Of a stretch of DNA of 64,000 bases, positions 1 through 9,474 are shown in pieces. Made by a program: the position numbers and the translations under genes. The notes under the pieces were generated by a model. That model saw only the letters and a program-made list of their open reading frames with translations, searched no databases and was not told the origin of the DNA. Positions within the stretch are counted from its first letter, which is position 1. Each line of letters starts with the position of its first letter. Source of the DNA: Niveibacterium microcysteis (lineage in GTDB: Bacteria; Pseudomonadota; Gammaproteobacteria; Burkholderiales; Rhodocyclaceae); contig NZ_CP071060.1 of NCBI RefSeq assembly GCF_017161445.1, forward strand, positions 4,402,001-4,466,000. The letters run 5' to 3'.

Positions 1-228
1 GGCACCGAGCAGACCGACCATCGGGCCGTAACGCAGCGCCAGCACCAGGGGCGCGAGCCAGATCCACGGAAACTCTTCACGCGCGAAGAAGGGGTCGGCG
101 GGGTTCAGCCATACCCCAAGTGCTACGGCCACCCCGGGCAGCAGCAGGATCTCGACGGCGGCCGAATAGCCGACCCGGTAGGGGGCGAGCAGTCTGCGGA
201 GCCTGCCGAACAACGGGCGCAAGGGCAT
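1..228 (-). CDS. pelD: PelD N-terminus (partial, c-di-GMP receptor of Pel secretion)
   Basis: The first 76 codons of an inner-membrane protein are present and the rest lies beyond the left edge. Its ATG follows the pelC stop directly (TGAATG). The visible part has two hydrophobic stretches, about residues 23-43 and 53-76, the second containing FPWIWLAPLVLALRYGP, a sequence typical of PelD amino termini. In the characterised Pel system PelD has four membrane helices followed by GAF and degenerate GGDEF domains, and binds c-di-GMP to switch on polymer secretion. Those cytoplasmic domains are not in the window, so c-di-GMP binding is inferred from family and operon position. Confidence 0.85.
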   Translation of the reverse strand, partial: MPLRPLFGRLRRLLAPYRVGYSAAVEILLLPGVAVALGVWLNPADPFFAREEFPWIWLAPLVLALRYGPMVGLLGA

Positions 229-786
229 TCAGCGTGCGCGCAGGGCCGGCGAGATCAGATCGCGCATGAGCTTTTGCGCCACGCCGGCAAGGGACTCACG
301 GCTCCAGCCACTCTTTGCGCCGACCGACGACCACACGACACGCCCGTCAGCGACGTCGATCACCTGCACCGACACGCCCACCACCGGCTCGCCATCCACC
401 CCGACCTTGTAACGCCACTCATGCACCGTGCCACTCAGTGCATAGCGCGCCTCCTGGCCGCGCGCCCATTCGAGCGCCTTGTCGCGTGATGCACCCTGCC
501 CCGGTTCGAGCAGGCTGTCGTCCTCCAGGCGTTCCGGATAGCTGCGCACATCGGCCACGCCAAGGCTGGGCATCAGTGCCGCCGCCAGGCTGGCGGCGCG
601 CTGACCGGCGAGCGGGGTTTCGGTGGCGTTGGCGAAGGGCAGCACCGCCCAGCGTGCATCGCGGGCGAAATTGGCCGGGGGCGCGTTATCCAGGGTGGCG
701 CATCCGGACGCGAGCAGCGCGGCGCCCAAGGCCACGACACGCGCAAAGTGGCCGAACAAACCTGTAGCCCTCATGTAAGCCCCCAT
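229..786 (-). CDS. pelC: PelC, outer-membrane lipoprotein of Pel export
   Basis: 185 residues, or 181 from the second ATG at 774. A signal peptide ends in the lipobox LLASGC (around residues 24-29), so the mature protein should be lipid-anchored. In the known system PelC forms a dodecameric ring under the PelB barrel and funnels cationic Pel polymer outward. The start overlaps the pelB stop by one base (TGATG), and pelD follows with no gap, so these three genes are translationally coupled. Length matches the family (about 170 residues). Confidence 0.9.
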   Translation of the reverse strand: MGAYMRATGLFGHFARVVALGAALLASGCATLDNAPPANFARDARWAVLPFANATETPLAGQRAASLAAALMPSLGVADVRSYPERLEDDSLLEPGQGASRDKALEWARGQEARYALSGTVHEWRYKVGVDGEPVVGVSVQVIDVADGRVVWSSVGAKSGWSRESLAGVAQKLMRDLISPALRAR

Positions 787-3700
787 CAGAAATCAATCCA
801 GTAACGCATGCCGAACACCGTGGTCGAGGAGATGCTCGCGGTCTGCCCCTGCTCGCGCCGGAAGTCGATCGCAGCGTGGTCAGCACCGAAGACACTGCCC
901 GCCAGCCCGGCCGAGGCATCAAAACCGAGCCCCGCAGTACTGTTCCAGGTCATGCCAAGGCTGCCGTATGGCCGCCAGCTGCGACTGTAGTCGGTCGCGA
1001 ATTTCGTGTCGCTGCGCAAGCGCAAGCCCACCAGATCATAGCCCTGCGGTAACAGCGAGGCGATCGGCACCTCGGCCGCAGGCCCGCTTGGCGGCACATC
1101 GGAGCTGCTCGTCCGGTAACGGCTCACGAAGGCCTCGCCGTAGAGATCACGCGACTGCTGGCGGAACGCATGGCTGTAGTTGAGCGACAGCAACCGGCCA
1201 TAGCCCAGGGTCTGCGCCGCCTGAGTCGCGTAGCGCGACCACTCGAACTGCACCGATACCCGATCGCGCGCATCGATGGCCCATCCCGCCTCGACCGCCG
1301 CCAGGTCACGCCAGCCCAAGGCGCGCAGCGCCAGCGTTTCGGTTGCCGGATCGCGCCATGCAAGCTTCCAGCCCACGTCGGCATTGGCGAAGACTCGAAC
1401 GTTCTGCTCCGCTCGCAGCCCGGTCCAGCGCTCGGCGGCGGCATGGCTGCCGGCCTCGAACCGCAGGCTTCCGTCATCCGTACGCCAGGCAAGCCCGAGG
1501 GTGCCCACGCGGGTATCGGGCACCGCGAAGCCAGCGTCCGGCACGCTGCGCAGCGTCTCCCCGATCGAGGCGCTGATGCGCAAGGCCGGCGTCAGCTGCG
1601 TCGCCACCGCAAGCGTAGCCTGCTGCTCGCGCCAGTTGCCGCCCTCACCGAACCGGCCATAGTCCGCTGCGCTGATGTCGGCGTCGACCCGGCTGGCCTG
1701 TGTCGGCAGTACTTCAGCCAACTGCAGCTGCAAGGCCTCATCGTCGCGCTGCAGGCTCTGCGCCTCAAAGGCTACCGTCGCCGCGAGTGCATCGTCACCG
1801 CGATTGCGCGCGACAGTGATCTGATCGTAGCGTGCCGCAGCGCCACCCCAGCGGTCCTGCAGCGCGGCTGCGCGCGTCATGTCGCCTTCGTTGATCGCGG
1901 CGGCCATGTCCGCCCACAGCGGCAACTGCTCGTGCCGCGCATAGGCCGACCACAGGTAGCCGCGCACCGCTTCGGGCAGGGCCTGATCCTGGTACCAGGC
2001 CAGCACCAGTTCGCGACTGGCTGCGTCGAGCGGTGCGCCCGCGTCGCGGTCGAGCCGCAGCAAGCTGCGCAGCGCCGCAAGTGCCGGATCGCCCGGGCGC
2101 AGCACATTGGCGAGACGCACCCAGGCGACGCGGCGCGCCGCATCTGGCACCGCCTCTGCATTCTCCGAACTTGTCTGCCGGTTGCGCCACGCCGCCGCAC
2201 GCAGCCGCCACGCACGATCGGTCTGCTGGTCCTGTTCGTAGGCATCGGCGAGATTCATCATCCACAGGAAGTCGCCGCGATGCGCGACCACCCGCGGCGA
2301 GAGATAGCGGTCGAGCGCCACGCGCGGCAAGGACAAGGCCATCCATGCTGCGGCCAACACGTCGTGCAAGGCCGGATCGCGCGCCCACACCGTCTCGTTC
2401 CGCGCCAGCACGCGCCGCAGCGTGGTCGTATCGCGCCGGTCGATCAACTGCCACAGGTAGGCCTCTCGGGCTTCGGCATCTTGCGGCGTGAGCACCAGCA
2501 ACTGGCGCAGATCGGCCAGCGCCGCAGCGCCCTTGCCTGTTTCGCGCAAATAGCGCGCGCGCAGGCGCAGGAAGCGCGGATCGGCCTGCGCGCTGGCCAG
2601 CGCCGCGGCGTCCAGTTCGCCGAGCAGGCGCCCGAAGCTGCTCCAGGCACCGGCCGCGGCGTAGAGATCAAGCGCCCTCAGCAATCGATCGGGCGCAGGA
2701 AAGTGGCGCCACGCCTGCACCGCAAGATCAGCCGCGCGTGCCGGCTCTTCGGCCGCCAGCAGATCGATCAGCACGTCGTAATCGTTGGCCGACGCGGTGC
2801 CGCCGTTGATCAGGCGGGCATAGGCTGCTTCGGCGGTGTCGTCGCGCTGCAGCATCTGCGCGATATTGCCAAGGCGGCGCCAGTAGGTCACATCGCTCGG
2901 CAGCGCCTGATCGCGTGCAAAGTCGAGCGCCTCATAGGCAAAGCGCAACTCGCCGCGCAGCAGATGAAAACCCGAGCGTTTGAAGGCGCGCCCCACGTCG
3001 GCGCCGAATCGCGCATCCATCTCGCGCAGGGTTGCGATTGCGAGCGGGAGATCGGCCGCGCGCTCGGCAATGTCGGCCAGTGCCTGCAGCACGGCTCGCT
3101 CAGGACGGCGGCGCGCGATCTCGCGCAGATAGGCGATGGCGGCTTCCGGATCGCCGATGCGTTCGTAGGCATCCACCAGGGCGCCCAGCACGCGGTCGTC
3201 GCCCGGCCGCTCCGCAACGCGCTGACGCAAGCCGATGATCAACGCCTCGTCGTCGAACAGGCCGGGGGCGAGGCGCAGCAGCGCATCGGTAGCTTCGCCC
3301 TGCATGCCGTGTTCGGCAAGCCAGCGCCAGTGGCGCAGCGCCTCCTGTGGGCGGCCAGACCATTCAGACACTTGCGCCAAACGCAGCCGCCACGCCGCGT
3401 TGCCCGGCGCCTGCCGCACCGCCGACGCCGCGACGCGCCACGCTTCGTCGAGTTCGCGATTCGCGAGGAAGACTTCGTAGCCAAGGGTGTAACGACGGTC
3501 GTCGAAGGGCAGACGCGGTTCGCCTTTCGCGCCGTCATTCCCGGGCGTTTCGCCATCGTCGACAACGCGGCGCAACGCCACATCGCCCCATAGGCGAGCC
3601 CACTCCTCGCGCTCGATCTGCTGCAACAGCGAGAGCCGCAGCATCTGCCGCGCGTACTTCGACGCGATATCGGGCCGCCCGGCCGCGAGCGCCAGCCGCG

Positions 3701-4520
3701 TGAGGTATTCGAGCACTTCCGGGTCGCTGGCGAGACCGCGCAACTCGCGCTCCGCCAGCGCCAGCGCATCGGCCGTGCGGCCACTCTGACGCATCACGTC
3801 GACCGCATCGAAATAGAGCTGCCGCGCCGCCAGCGGCCGCGCTTCACGCCGGCGCGCGACCATCAGCACTTCGGCCGCGGCTTCGTATTCGCCCGCAGCG
3901 AGGTAGCTGCGCGACAGCTCGGCGAACCACGCCGCCGGCAACGCGCCGCTTGCGCTGTTGCGGTAGATCGTCAGCGCCAGGGCGCGGTCGCCCAACTCCA
4001 GCGCACGGCGGGCCAGCTCGAAACGATCCATTTCGGTCACTGGCAGGCGTGCGAGCTCATGCAGTTCCTGCAGCAGTGCGCGTCGCACCGCATCGCGCCG
4101 GGTGTCGTCCGTCGCAAGCCGGCGCCACTCCTGCTCGGCCACTTCCCACAGCAGCATGCGTGCCTCAATGCGCCGCGGCACGTCGTCTGCCAGCAACGGC
4201 ATCAGCACCCGGCGGGCAGCGGCAAAATCGTTGCGGCTGAGCCATTGCCGCGCAAGCCGCAGGCGCAACTCGGGATTGGCGGGGTCCGTGCGCAGCATCG
4301 CGTTGAGGTAGCTGACCGTGAGCTCGTCACCGCGGGTATCGCGCAGGATGCGGTCGAGCAGCGCGGAGTAGGGATACATCAGCGTCAGCGCGACCAGTAC
4401 CAGCAGCACGAACAGCGGCAGTACGCCGCGCGGCAGCAGGTGCGGGCGCTTATGGCGCGCGACAGCTAAGGTCGATCGTTGCCGCAGCATCGTCGAGGTG
4501 GAAGCGTTGGTAGGTGCCAA
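786..4520 (-). CDS. pelB: PelB, TPR scaffold and outer-membrane porin for Pel
   Basis: About 1,244 residues, close to the roughly 1,190 of the Pseudomonas protein. A single membrane helix lies near residues 32-55, followed by a very long alpha-helical region of TPR-like repeats to about residue 930, then a C-terminal beta-barrel ending in an aromatic residue (WIDF). PelB's repeats bind the periplasmic PelA deacetylase and the barrel is the export pore. The start is uncertain: the ATG at 4520 overlaps pelA by 71 bases, and a second ATG at 4490 reduces the overlap to 41. A long open frame runs antisense to it, an expected effect of the high GC content. Confidence 0.92.
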   Translation of the reverse strand: MAPTNASTSTMLRQRSTLAVARHKRPHLLPRGVLPLFVLLVLVALTLMYPYSALLDRILRDTRGDELTVSYLNAMLRTDPANPELRLRLARQWLSRNDFAAARRVLMPLLADDVPRRIEARMLLWEVAEQEWRRLATDDTRRDAVRRALLQELHELARLPVTEMDRFELARRALELGDRALALTIYRNSASGALPAAWFAELSRSYLAAGEYEAAAEVLMVARRREARPLAARQLYFDAVDVMRQSGRTADALALAERELRGLASDPEVLEYLTRLALAAGRPDIASKYARQMLRLSLLQQIEREEWARLWGDVALRRVVDDGETPGNDGAKGEPRLPFDDRRYTLGYEVFLANRELDEAWRVAASAVRQAPGNAAWRLRLAQVSEWSGRPQEALRHWRWLAEHGMQGEATDALLRLAPGLFDDEALIIGLRQRVAERPGDDRVLGALVDAYERIGDPEAAIAYLREIARRRPERAVLQALADIAERAADLPLAIATLREMDARFGADVGRAFKRSGFHLLRGELRFAYEALDFARDQALPSDVTYWRRLGNIAQMLQRDDTAEAAYARLINGGTASANDYDVLIDLLAAEEPARAADLAVQAWRHFPAPDRLLRALDLYAAAGAWSSFGRLLGELDAAALASAQADPRFLRLRARYLRETGKGAAALADLRQLLVLTPQDAEAREAYLWQLIDRRDTTTLRRVLARNETVWARDPALHDVLAAAWMALSLPRVALDRYLSPRVVAHRGDFLWMMNLADAYEQDQQTDRAWRLRAAAWRNRQTSSENAEAVPDAARRVAWVRLANVLRPGDPALAALRSLLRLDRDAGAPLDAASRELVLAWYQDQALPEAVRGYLWSAYARHEQLPLWADMAAAINEGDMTRAAALQDRWGGAAARYDQITVARNRGDDALAATVAFEAQSLQRDDEALQLQLAEVLPTQASRVDADISAADYGRFGEGGNWREQQATLAVATQLTPALRISASIGETLRSVPDAGFAVPDTRVGTLGLAWRTDDGSLRFEAGSHAAAERWTGLRAEQNVRVFANADVGWKLAWRDPATETLALRALGWRDLAAVEAGWAIDARDRVSVQFEWSRYATQAAQTLGYGRLLSLNYSHAFRQQSRDLYGEAFVSRYRTSSSDVPPSGPAAEVPIASLLPQGYDLVGLRLRSDTKFATDYSRSWRPYGSLGMTWNSTAGLGFDASAGLAGSVFGADHAAIDFRREQGQTASISSTTVFGMRYWIDF

Positions 4521-7236
4521 CCTGGCGCGGGGTCAGGGTGCGCCGCGCCGTGCTGACGCGACACGCCTCGGCGCCGGCGAGGTCGAACTCGAGCGGGCCA
4601 TGGCCGTGCAGCGCAAAGCGCACGCTGGCGGGCGTCGTTTCGAGCGCGCTGACGCCGCCATTCGCACCGGCCAGGCGCGGGCCGTTGTGCCCGCCACCGA
4701 AGGTAATGTGCGCCTGGCTATCGGCGAGGATCAGGTAGCGCCCGTCCGGGCCCTCAGCCCAACCTGCAAGCCCTTTGCTGACGGCCAGGTTCGGCTCACC
4801 AAGCGTCGCCGGCGCGCGCAGCGACCGCAGCACCCCAAGCCCACGCAACAGGTAGCTGCCATCGGTGACATCGCGTGCCAGCGCAACGCGGTTGAAGTCC
4901 GTCGCGATTCGGATGAATTCGGATGGAAACACCGGCCGTGTCGTCTGCGTCATCGCCCAGTCGTAGGCCTCGCGCAAGGAACGCAGCGAGGCCGGCTTGC
5001 TCGCTGCATAGGTGTGGTAGTAAATGTCGATCGGCTTGATCCGGCGAGGCTCGCCGGTCATGCGGAAGGTTTCGACGACGCGGCGAAAACCGTAGAACGG
5101 ACCACGCCAAAGGTTGGTGTAGACGTTCTCGTTCATCACCGGCGCGTAAACCTGAAAGCGCCCTGCGAGCCGCACACCGAGCGCTGAGACCTCGGTCATC
5201 GTCGGGTTTGCGGCAGTAACACGCGTGCTACCGCCATTCATGTTCAACAGGCCTGCCGACGCTGCCTCGTCGAGCGCCGCAACGCTGGGCACCGCGTCAC
5301 CCGACCACAGCAGGATGCCGACGGGCTTGCCTGGCGGCGCGAGGCGCTTGCGGATGTACTCGGCCGACGCGGTGATCTCGCGTGCGAGCGAAGGGGTATA
5401 GCCCGGCACCTCCAGGTGATAGTCCGCGTCGTCATCGGTGCTTGCATCGCCCGCTTCCACCTTGCGCCACTTGAACGGGTGGCTGTAGGTGTGGGTCGCG
5501 ATTTCGACGTTCGGCAGCGCGAAGCCGCGCCGCGCGATGGCCTCCAGCGCTGCGCTCTCCTTCGGGTAAAGCCCGTCCGGCGCAACCTCGGCCTCGATCA
5601 CGCTCAGCGCGTGCGGTATCGGGTAGCGGGTCACGAGTTCGTCGAGCATCACCTGTGCAGCGTAGGGGCTGCCGGCGAACTCTGCGCGCGACGGAAAGCC
5701 GTCGCCGTCGACATGCGCGAACAGCATGCGCCGGCCCGCGTCGCTGCTGGTTTCCGGCATCGGCAGATCGGGCAGCGCGAGCGCGGCCTTGAGAAAGCGG
5801 AAGGGATCGACGACCCAGCGCGAAGCTTCCAGCGAGGTCGAAATCTCGACCACCGCATAGCTACCCAGCGCAAACCCACCCCAGCGCGTGATCGCCACCG
5901 CATCGTAGCGGTGCCCCTGCTCGTCGCGCAGACGCGCCCAGGGCTCGCCGACGCTGTCGTCAATGCGAACACCGACCAACCGGCGCCGGTTCATCGGCGG
6001 CTCAATCTCGAAACCGATCGCCTCATGCCGGCGCTCCAGCGTGAGCTGGCCGACTGGCGGCGGCGAGCGGAGCAGGCCGGTCGCGCGAGCAAAGGCCGCA
6101 TCGGCGGCAAACCCCGGCGCTTCAAACACGGCGATACGCAACCCTGCGGCGATCTGATCGAGCAGCCACTTGCGATAGCGCGCCTGCAGCTCGGGCGCGA
6201 GCTGGCCGCCAAACCAGCTGACGATGCCGGCGTAGCGCGCGCGGTCCAGCACCGGCAACGGCTTGCTCACATCGAAGTAGTCCGCGACGTAACCAAAGTA
6301 GTTCAGCGGCATCTCGGCGAAACGATGGGCCGAGCGGTAGTGCAAGGCGGGCGCCTCACGCCCGTCGATCATCACCGCGATGTGCCGCGGCATCACTTCG
6401 ACCGTACTGATGCCGAGCGTGCTCAACGCACCGTCGGCCACCCAGGGAATGAAGCCGGCGGCGCGGATTCGCCGCGCGGTGTCGCGCGCCAGTTCGCGAT
6501 CCGCTGGCGCAACGTAGTCGATTGCGATCGCCGCGAGCTTCCAGCGGTCGCGAACCGCGCGCAACTGCTCGCCCAGCCAGGCGCGGTCGGCTTCCGCCAC
6601 CTCACGGTAGCTTCGCGTGTCGTGCGCATAGCCGCGGAACAGCGACTCCGCCGCCACGCCCTCCAGATCACCTGCAATCTGCGGCAACAGCTCGAAACCG
6701 CGATTGGCGATCAACCGGATACCCGGAAAGCGGCTGCGCAGGGTGTGAATCAGGCTCACGATGCCGCGCTGCTGGGCAACCGGGTCCGCCTGCGGGCCGC
6801 CGAGCTGGTAGGAATCCATCGTGTCGAGGAAGAAGCCCCGCCAGCCCTTTGCCCACAGCGGCGCAACGATGCGATCGGCAAAGAAGGTCGGCCAGCCCGC
6901 GGCGCGCTGATCGATCAGGATCGAAGCCCAGGTCGTGTTGGTGCCAAGCTGCCAGCTGGCGGGGATATCTTTCGCGAACGCACGCGAGGGCTGCACTTCA
7001 CCGACGCTGACATAGGCGAAAAGCTCGCTGCCGCTGCGCGCGCCATCCGCGCCGCGGTAGGCGACCGGGTCAAAGCCATGATCCGGATCGACCACGGCAA
7101 CGTCGAAGGCCTTGAGTTCATCGAGTGGCGCATCGGCGCCGTAGTGAAACGCGATCGACGAGAGGGCGAGCACCGGCTGCGACAGCAATGCCGCGAGCAC
7201 GAGTCCCCAGAACCGCTTGCCGATCAGCACCTTCAT
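4450..7236 (-). CDS. pelA: PelA, Pel polysaccharide hydrolase/deacetylase
   Basis: 928 residues from the ATG at 7236, which is preceded by a GGGAG ribosome site and begins a clean signal peptide (about residues 1-24 ending VLA). A longer frame to 7350 is open but lacks signal-peptide character at its front. The N-terminal part is the GH166-type hydrolase domain (VVDPDHGFDP near its start; AESLF with E197 as the likely catalytic acid). The C-terminal half is a polysaccharide deacetylase domain with metal ligands D510 or D512 in HVDGDGF and H582/H586 in THTYSHPF. PelA partially deacetylates Pel and can cleave it. It is the first gene of the operon. Confidence 0.95.
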   Translation of the reverse strand: MKVLIGKRFWGLVLAALLSQPVLALSSIAFHYGADAPLDELKAFDVAVVDPDHGFDPVAYRGADGARSGSELFAYVSVGEVQPSRAFAKDIPASWQLGTNTTWASILIDQRAAGWPTFFADRIVAPLWAKGWRGFFLDTMDSYQLGGPQADPVAQQRGIVSLIHTLRSRFPGIRLIANRGFELLPQIAGDLEGVAAESLFRGYAHDTRSYREVAEADRAWLGEQLRAVRDRWKLAAIAIDYVAPADRELARDTARRIRAAGFIPWVADGALSTLGISTVEVMPRHIAVMIDGREAPALHYRSAHRFAEMPLNYFGYVADYFDVSKPLPVLDRARYAGIVSWFGGQLAPELQARYRKWLLDQIAAGLRIAVFEAPGFAADAAFARATGLLRSPPPVGQLTLERRHEAIGFEIEPPMNRRRLVGVRIDDSVGEPWARLRDEQGHRYDAVAITRWGGFALGSYAVVEISTSLEASRWVVDPFRFLKAALALPDLPMPETSSDAGRRMLFAHVDGDGFPSRAEFAGSPYAAQVMLDELVTRYPIPHALSVIEAEVAPDGLYPKESAALEAIARRGFALPNVEIATHTYSHPFKWRKVEAGDASTDDDADYHLEVPGYTPSLAREITASAEYIRKRLAPPGKPVGILLWSGDAVPSVAALDEAASAGLLNMNGGSTRVTAANPTMTEVSALGVRLAGRFQVYAPVMNENVYTNLWRGPFYGFRRVVETFRMTGEPRRIKPIDIYYHTYAASKPASLRSLREAYDWAMTQTTRPVFPSEFIRIATDFNRVALARDVTDGSYLLRGLGVLRSLRAPATLGEPNLAVSKGLAGWAEGPDGRYLILADSQAHITFGGGHNGPRLAGANGGVSALETTPASVRFALHGHGPLEFDLAGAEACRVSTARRTLTPRQVGTYQRFHLDDAAATIDLSCRAP

Positions 7237-7288
7237 CACGCTCCCGGCCCGCACCCAGACGCCACGCGCGTTGGCGAGCCCTTTGCCG

Positions 7289-7294
7289 AGTATA
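7289..7294 (-). promoter_or_regulatory. Possible -10 element of the pel operon
   Basis: TATACT on the minus strand lies 53 bases upstream of the chosen pelA start. No good -35 hexamer is found 16-18 bases upstream, where the sequence is GC-rich, so an activator-dependent promoter would be needed if this is real. Confidence 0.3.
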
Positions 7295-7449
7295 GCGAGC
7301 CCTGGCGCCGCGCCGCGGCCGATGACCACTGATTTGGCCATTGTTTGCAAGGCTGTCGGCCACGGCGCGGGCTTTGCGCACTGCAGCAGCGCCTGCTACC
7401 CTGACCAGTTCCGTCACCCCCCGACGGGCGCACATCGTCAGAATCCACC

Positions 7450-8961
7450 ATGCAGACCGACTATCTTGAACGCATCCTGAACGCCAACGTCTACGACGTC
7501 GCCATCGAAACGCCGCTGGAGCATGCGCCGAACATTTCGGCCCGCGCACACAACCGTGTGCTGCTCAAGCGCGAAGACATGCAACCGGTGTTTTCGTTCA
7601 AGATTCGCGGCGCCTACAACAAGATTGCGAAGCTCTCGGCCAAGGCGCGTGAGCGCGGCGTGATCTGCGCTTCGGCGGGCAACCACGCGCAGGGCGTTGC
7701 ATTGTCGGCCGCCAAGATGGGCATCCGCGCCGTGATCGTGATGCCGGCCACGACCCCGGCGATCAAGGTCGATGCGGTGCGCGCGCGCGGCGGTGAGGTG
7801 GTGCTGCACGGCACCTCGTACGACGAAGCCTACGGCCACGCAAAAGAGCTGGAGCAAGCGGAGAAGCTGACCTTCGTGCATCCGTTCGACGATCCGGACG
7901 TGATCGCCGGCCAGGGCACGATCGGCATGGAGATCCTGCGTCAGCACCCGAAGCCGATCCACGCGGTGTTCTGCGCGATCGGCGGCGGTGGGCTGATCGC
8001 CGGTGTAGCGGCCTACATCAAGCGCCTGCGTCCGGAGACGAAGATCATCGGCGTCGAAACCTATGATGCCGACGCGATGGCGCGCTCCTTGGCTGCCGGT
8101 GAGCGGGTCCGGCTCGACCACGTCGGCCTCTTCGCTGACGGCACCGCAGTGAAGCTGGTTGGCGAAGAGACCTTCCGCCTCTGCAAGGATCTGGTCGACG
8201 AGGTGATCCTGGTCGACACCGACGCGATCTGCGCGGCGATCAAGGATGTGTTCGAAGACACCCGCTCGATCCTGGAACCCTCCGGCGCGCTCGCGATCGC
8301 CGGCGCCAAGGCCTACGCCGCGCAGCACAAGCTGCGCGACAAGACGCTGGTGGCGGTGGCATCAGGCGCCAACACCAATTTCGACCGCCTGCGCTTCGTC
8401 GCCGAGCGCGCCGAGATCGGCGAGCAGCGTGAAGCCGTGCTGGCAGTGACGATTCCCGAGAAGGCCGGTAGCTTCCGCAAGTTCTGCACCCTGCTCGGCA
8501 ACCGCAACATCACCGAATTCAACTACCGCTACGGCGACAGCGATACCGCGCATGTGTTTGTCGGCGTGCAGGTGCATTCGCGCGCCGAATCCCTGAAGCT
8601 CGTCGAAACCCTTCGCCGCCACGATCTCGACACGCTCGATCTGACCGACGACGAGATGGCCAAGCTGCATGTGCGCCACATGGTTGGCGGCCACGCGCCG
8701 GCCGCGGACCACGAACGCGTGCTGCGCTTCATCTTCCCGGAGCGGCCGGGCGCGCTGATGACCTTCCTGAACCACATGCGTTCGGACTGGAACATCTCGC
8801 TGTTCCACTACCGTAACCACGGCGCGGATTACGGCCGCGTACTGGTCGGCATCCAGGTACCGCCACAGGACGACGCGGAGTTCTCGGCCTTCCTCGACAA
8901 GCTCGGCTACGAGTACGTCGACGAAACCAGCAACCCCGCCTACAAGATGTTCCTCGGCTAA
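7450..8961 (+). CDS. ilvA: Threonine ammonia-lyase, biosynthetic
   Basis: 503 residues, the usual length of the long biosynthetic form. It converts L-threonine to 2-oxobutanoate and ammonia, the first step of isoleucine synthesis. The PLP-binding lysine sits in FSFKIRGAYNK (about residues 50-60), the phosphate-binding glycine-rich loop is AIGGGGLIAG (about 177-186), and two ACT-like regulatory domains occupy about residues 325-503, where isoleucine normally binds to inhibit the enzyme. It is transcribed away from pelA across a 213-base gap. The next gene begins only 5 bases after its stop, suggesting co-transcription. Confidence 0.96.
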   Translation: MQTDYLERILNANVYDVAIETPLEHAPNISARAHNRVLLKREDMQPVFSFKIRGAYNKIAKLSAKARERGVICASAGNHAQGVALSAAKMGIRAVIVMPATTPAIKVDAVRARGGEVVLHGTSYDEAYGHAKELEQAEKLTFVHPFDDPDVIAGQGTIGMEILRQHPKPIHAVFCAIGGGGLIAGVAAYIKRLRPETKIIGVETYDADAMARSLAAGERVRLDHVGLFADGTAVKLVGEETFRLCKDLVDEVILVDTDAICAAIKDVFEDTRSILEPSGALAIAGAKAYAAQHKLRDKTLVAVASGANTNFDRLRFVAERAEIGEQREAVLAVTIPEKAGSFRKFCTLLGNRNITEFNYRYGDSDTAHVFVGVQVHSRAESLKLVETLRRHDLDTLDLTDDEMAKLHVRHMVGGHAPAADHERVLRFIFPERPGALMTFLNHMRSDWNISLFHYRNHGADYGRVLVGIQVPPQDDAEFSAFLDKLGYEYVDETSNPAYKMFLG

Positions 8962-8966
8962 GCGCC

Positions 8967-9389
8967 ATGTTCAAACTCCTGCTTGTCGCCGGCGGCGGCT
9001 TCGTGTCGAACTTTGCGATCCAGATCGCTGCCGGCGTGCTGATTGTCCGCATGGTCAATGGCCCCGGCACCCGCTGGCTGGCTCGCAAACGTCTGAGCGG
9101 TGCGATCAAGACGCTGTCGGCGGTGAGCTTCTCGTTGCTGCTGACCTTCTTCATCCAGATCGCGATCTGGGCCGGCATCTTCCGCGCGCTGCACCAGTTC
9201 GACGACATGGAAACCGCGGTCTACCACTCCGCGGTGAACTTCGCGACGCTCGGCTATGGCGACATCGTGATGCAGGCGCCGTGGCGCATCCTCGGCCCAC
9301 TCGAAGCAATCTGCGGCAACCTCACATTGGGTATCGCGGTTGGTGTGCTGGTCAGTGCCCTGCGGGTGATCCAGGGCACCGAGCATTGA
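8967..9389 (+). CDS. Two-TM potassium-channel-like membrane protein
   Basis: 140 residues with an N-terminal hydrophobic segment (2-26), a helix at about 49-75, a pore region carrying the selectivity-filter-like motif TLGYGD (residues 94-99), and a last helix at about 110-132. This is the Ion_trans_2 arrangement, and GYG is the hallmark of potassium selectivity. There is no cytoplasmic RCK/TrkA-N domain, so gating cannot be predicted. It starts 5 bases after ilvA and probably shares its transcript, with no evident metabolic link. Confidence 0.75.
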   Translation: MFKLLLVAGGGFVSNFAIQIAAGVLIVRMVNGPGTRWLARKRLSGAIKTLSAVSFSLLLTFFIQIAIWAGIFRALHQFDDMETAVYHSAVNFATLGYGDIVMQAPWRILGPLEAICGNLTLGIAVGVLVSALRVIQGTEH

Positions 9390-9474
9390 TGCGAATCAGG
9401 CAACCATCCGCCTGAGCCGCCGATACTCGACGCTCCCCCCAACACTGCCGGCCACGCCGGTACAGGCCGCCACC

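Noticed and set aside
1170..3593. Very long plus-strand open frame opposite pelB
   Set aside because: High-GC DNA leaves antisense frames open. The encoded sequence is Arg/Gln/Ala-rich without domain character, and pelB on the minus strand is a clear family member.
5416..7332. Long plus-strand open frame opposite pelA
   Set aside because: Compositional shadow of a confirmed gene; no recognisable motif and no ribosome site.
7237..7350. Extended pelA start
   Set aside because: In-frame ATG at 7350 lacks a ribosome site and would bury the signal peptide; the -10-like TATACT at 7294-7289 would fall inside the coding region.
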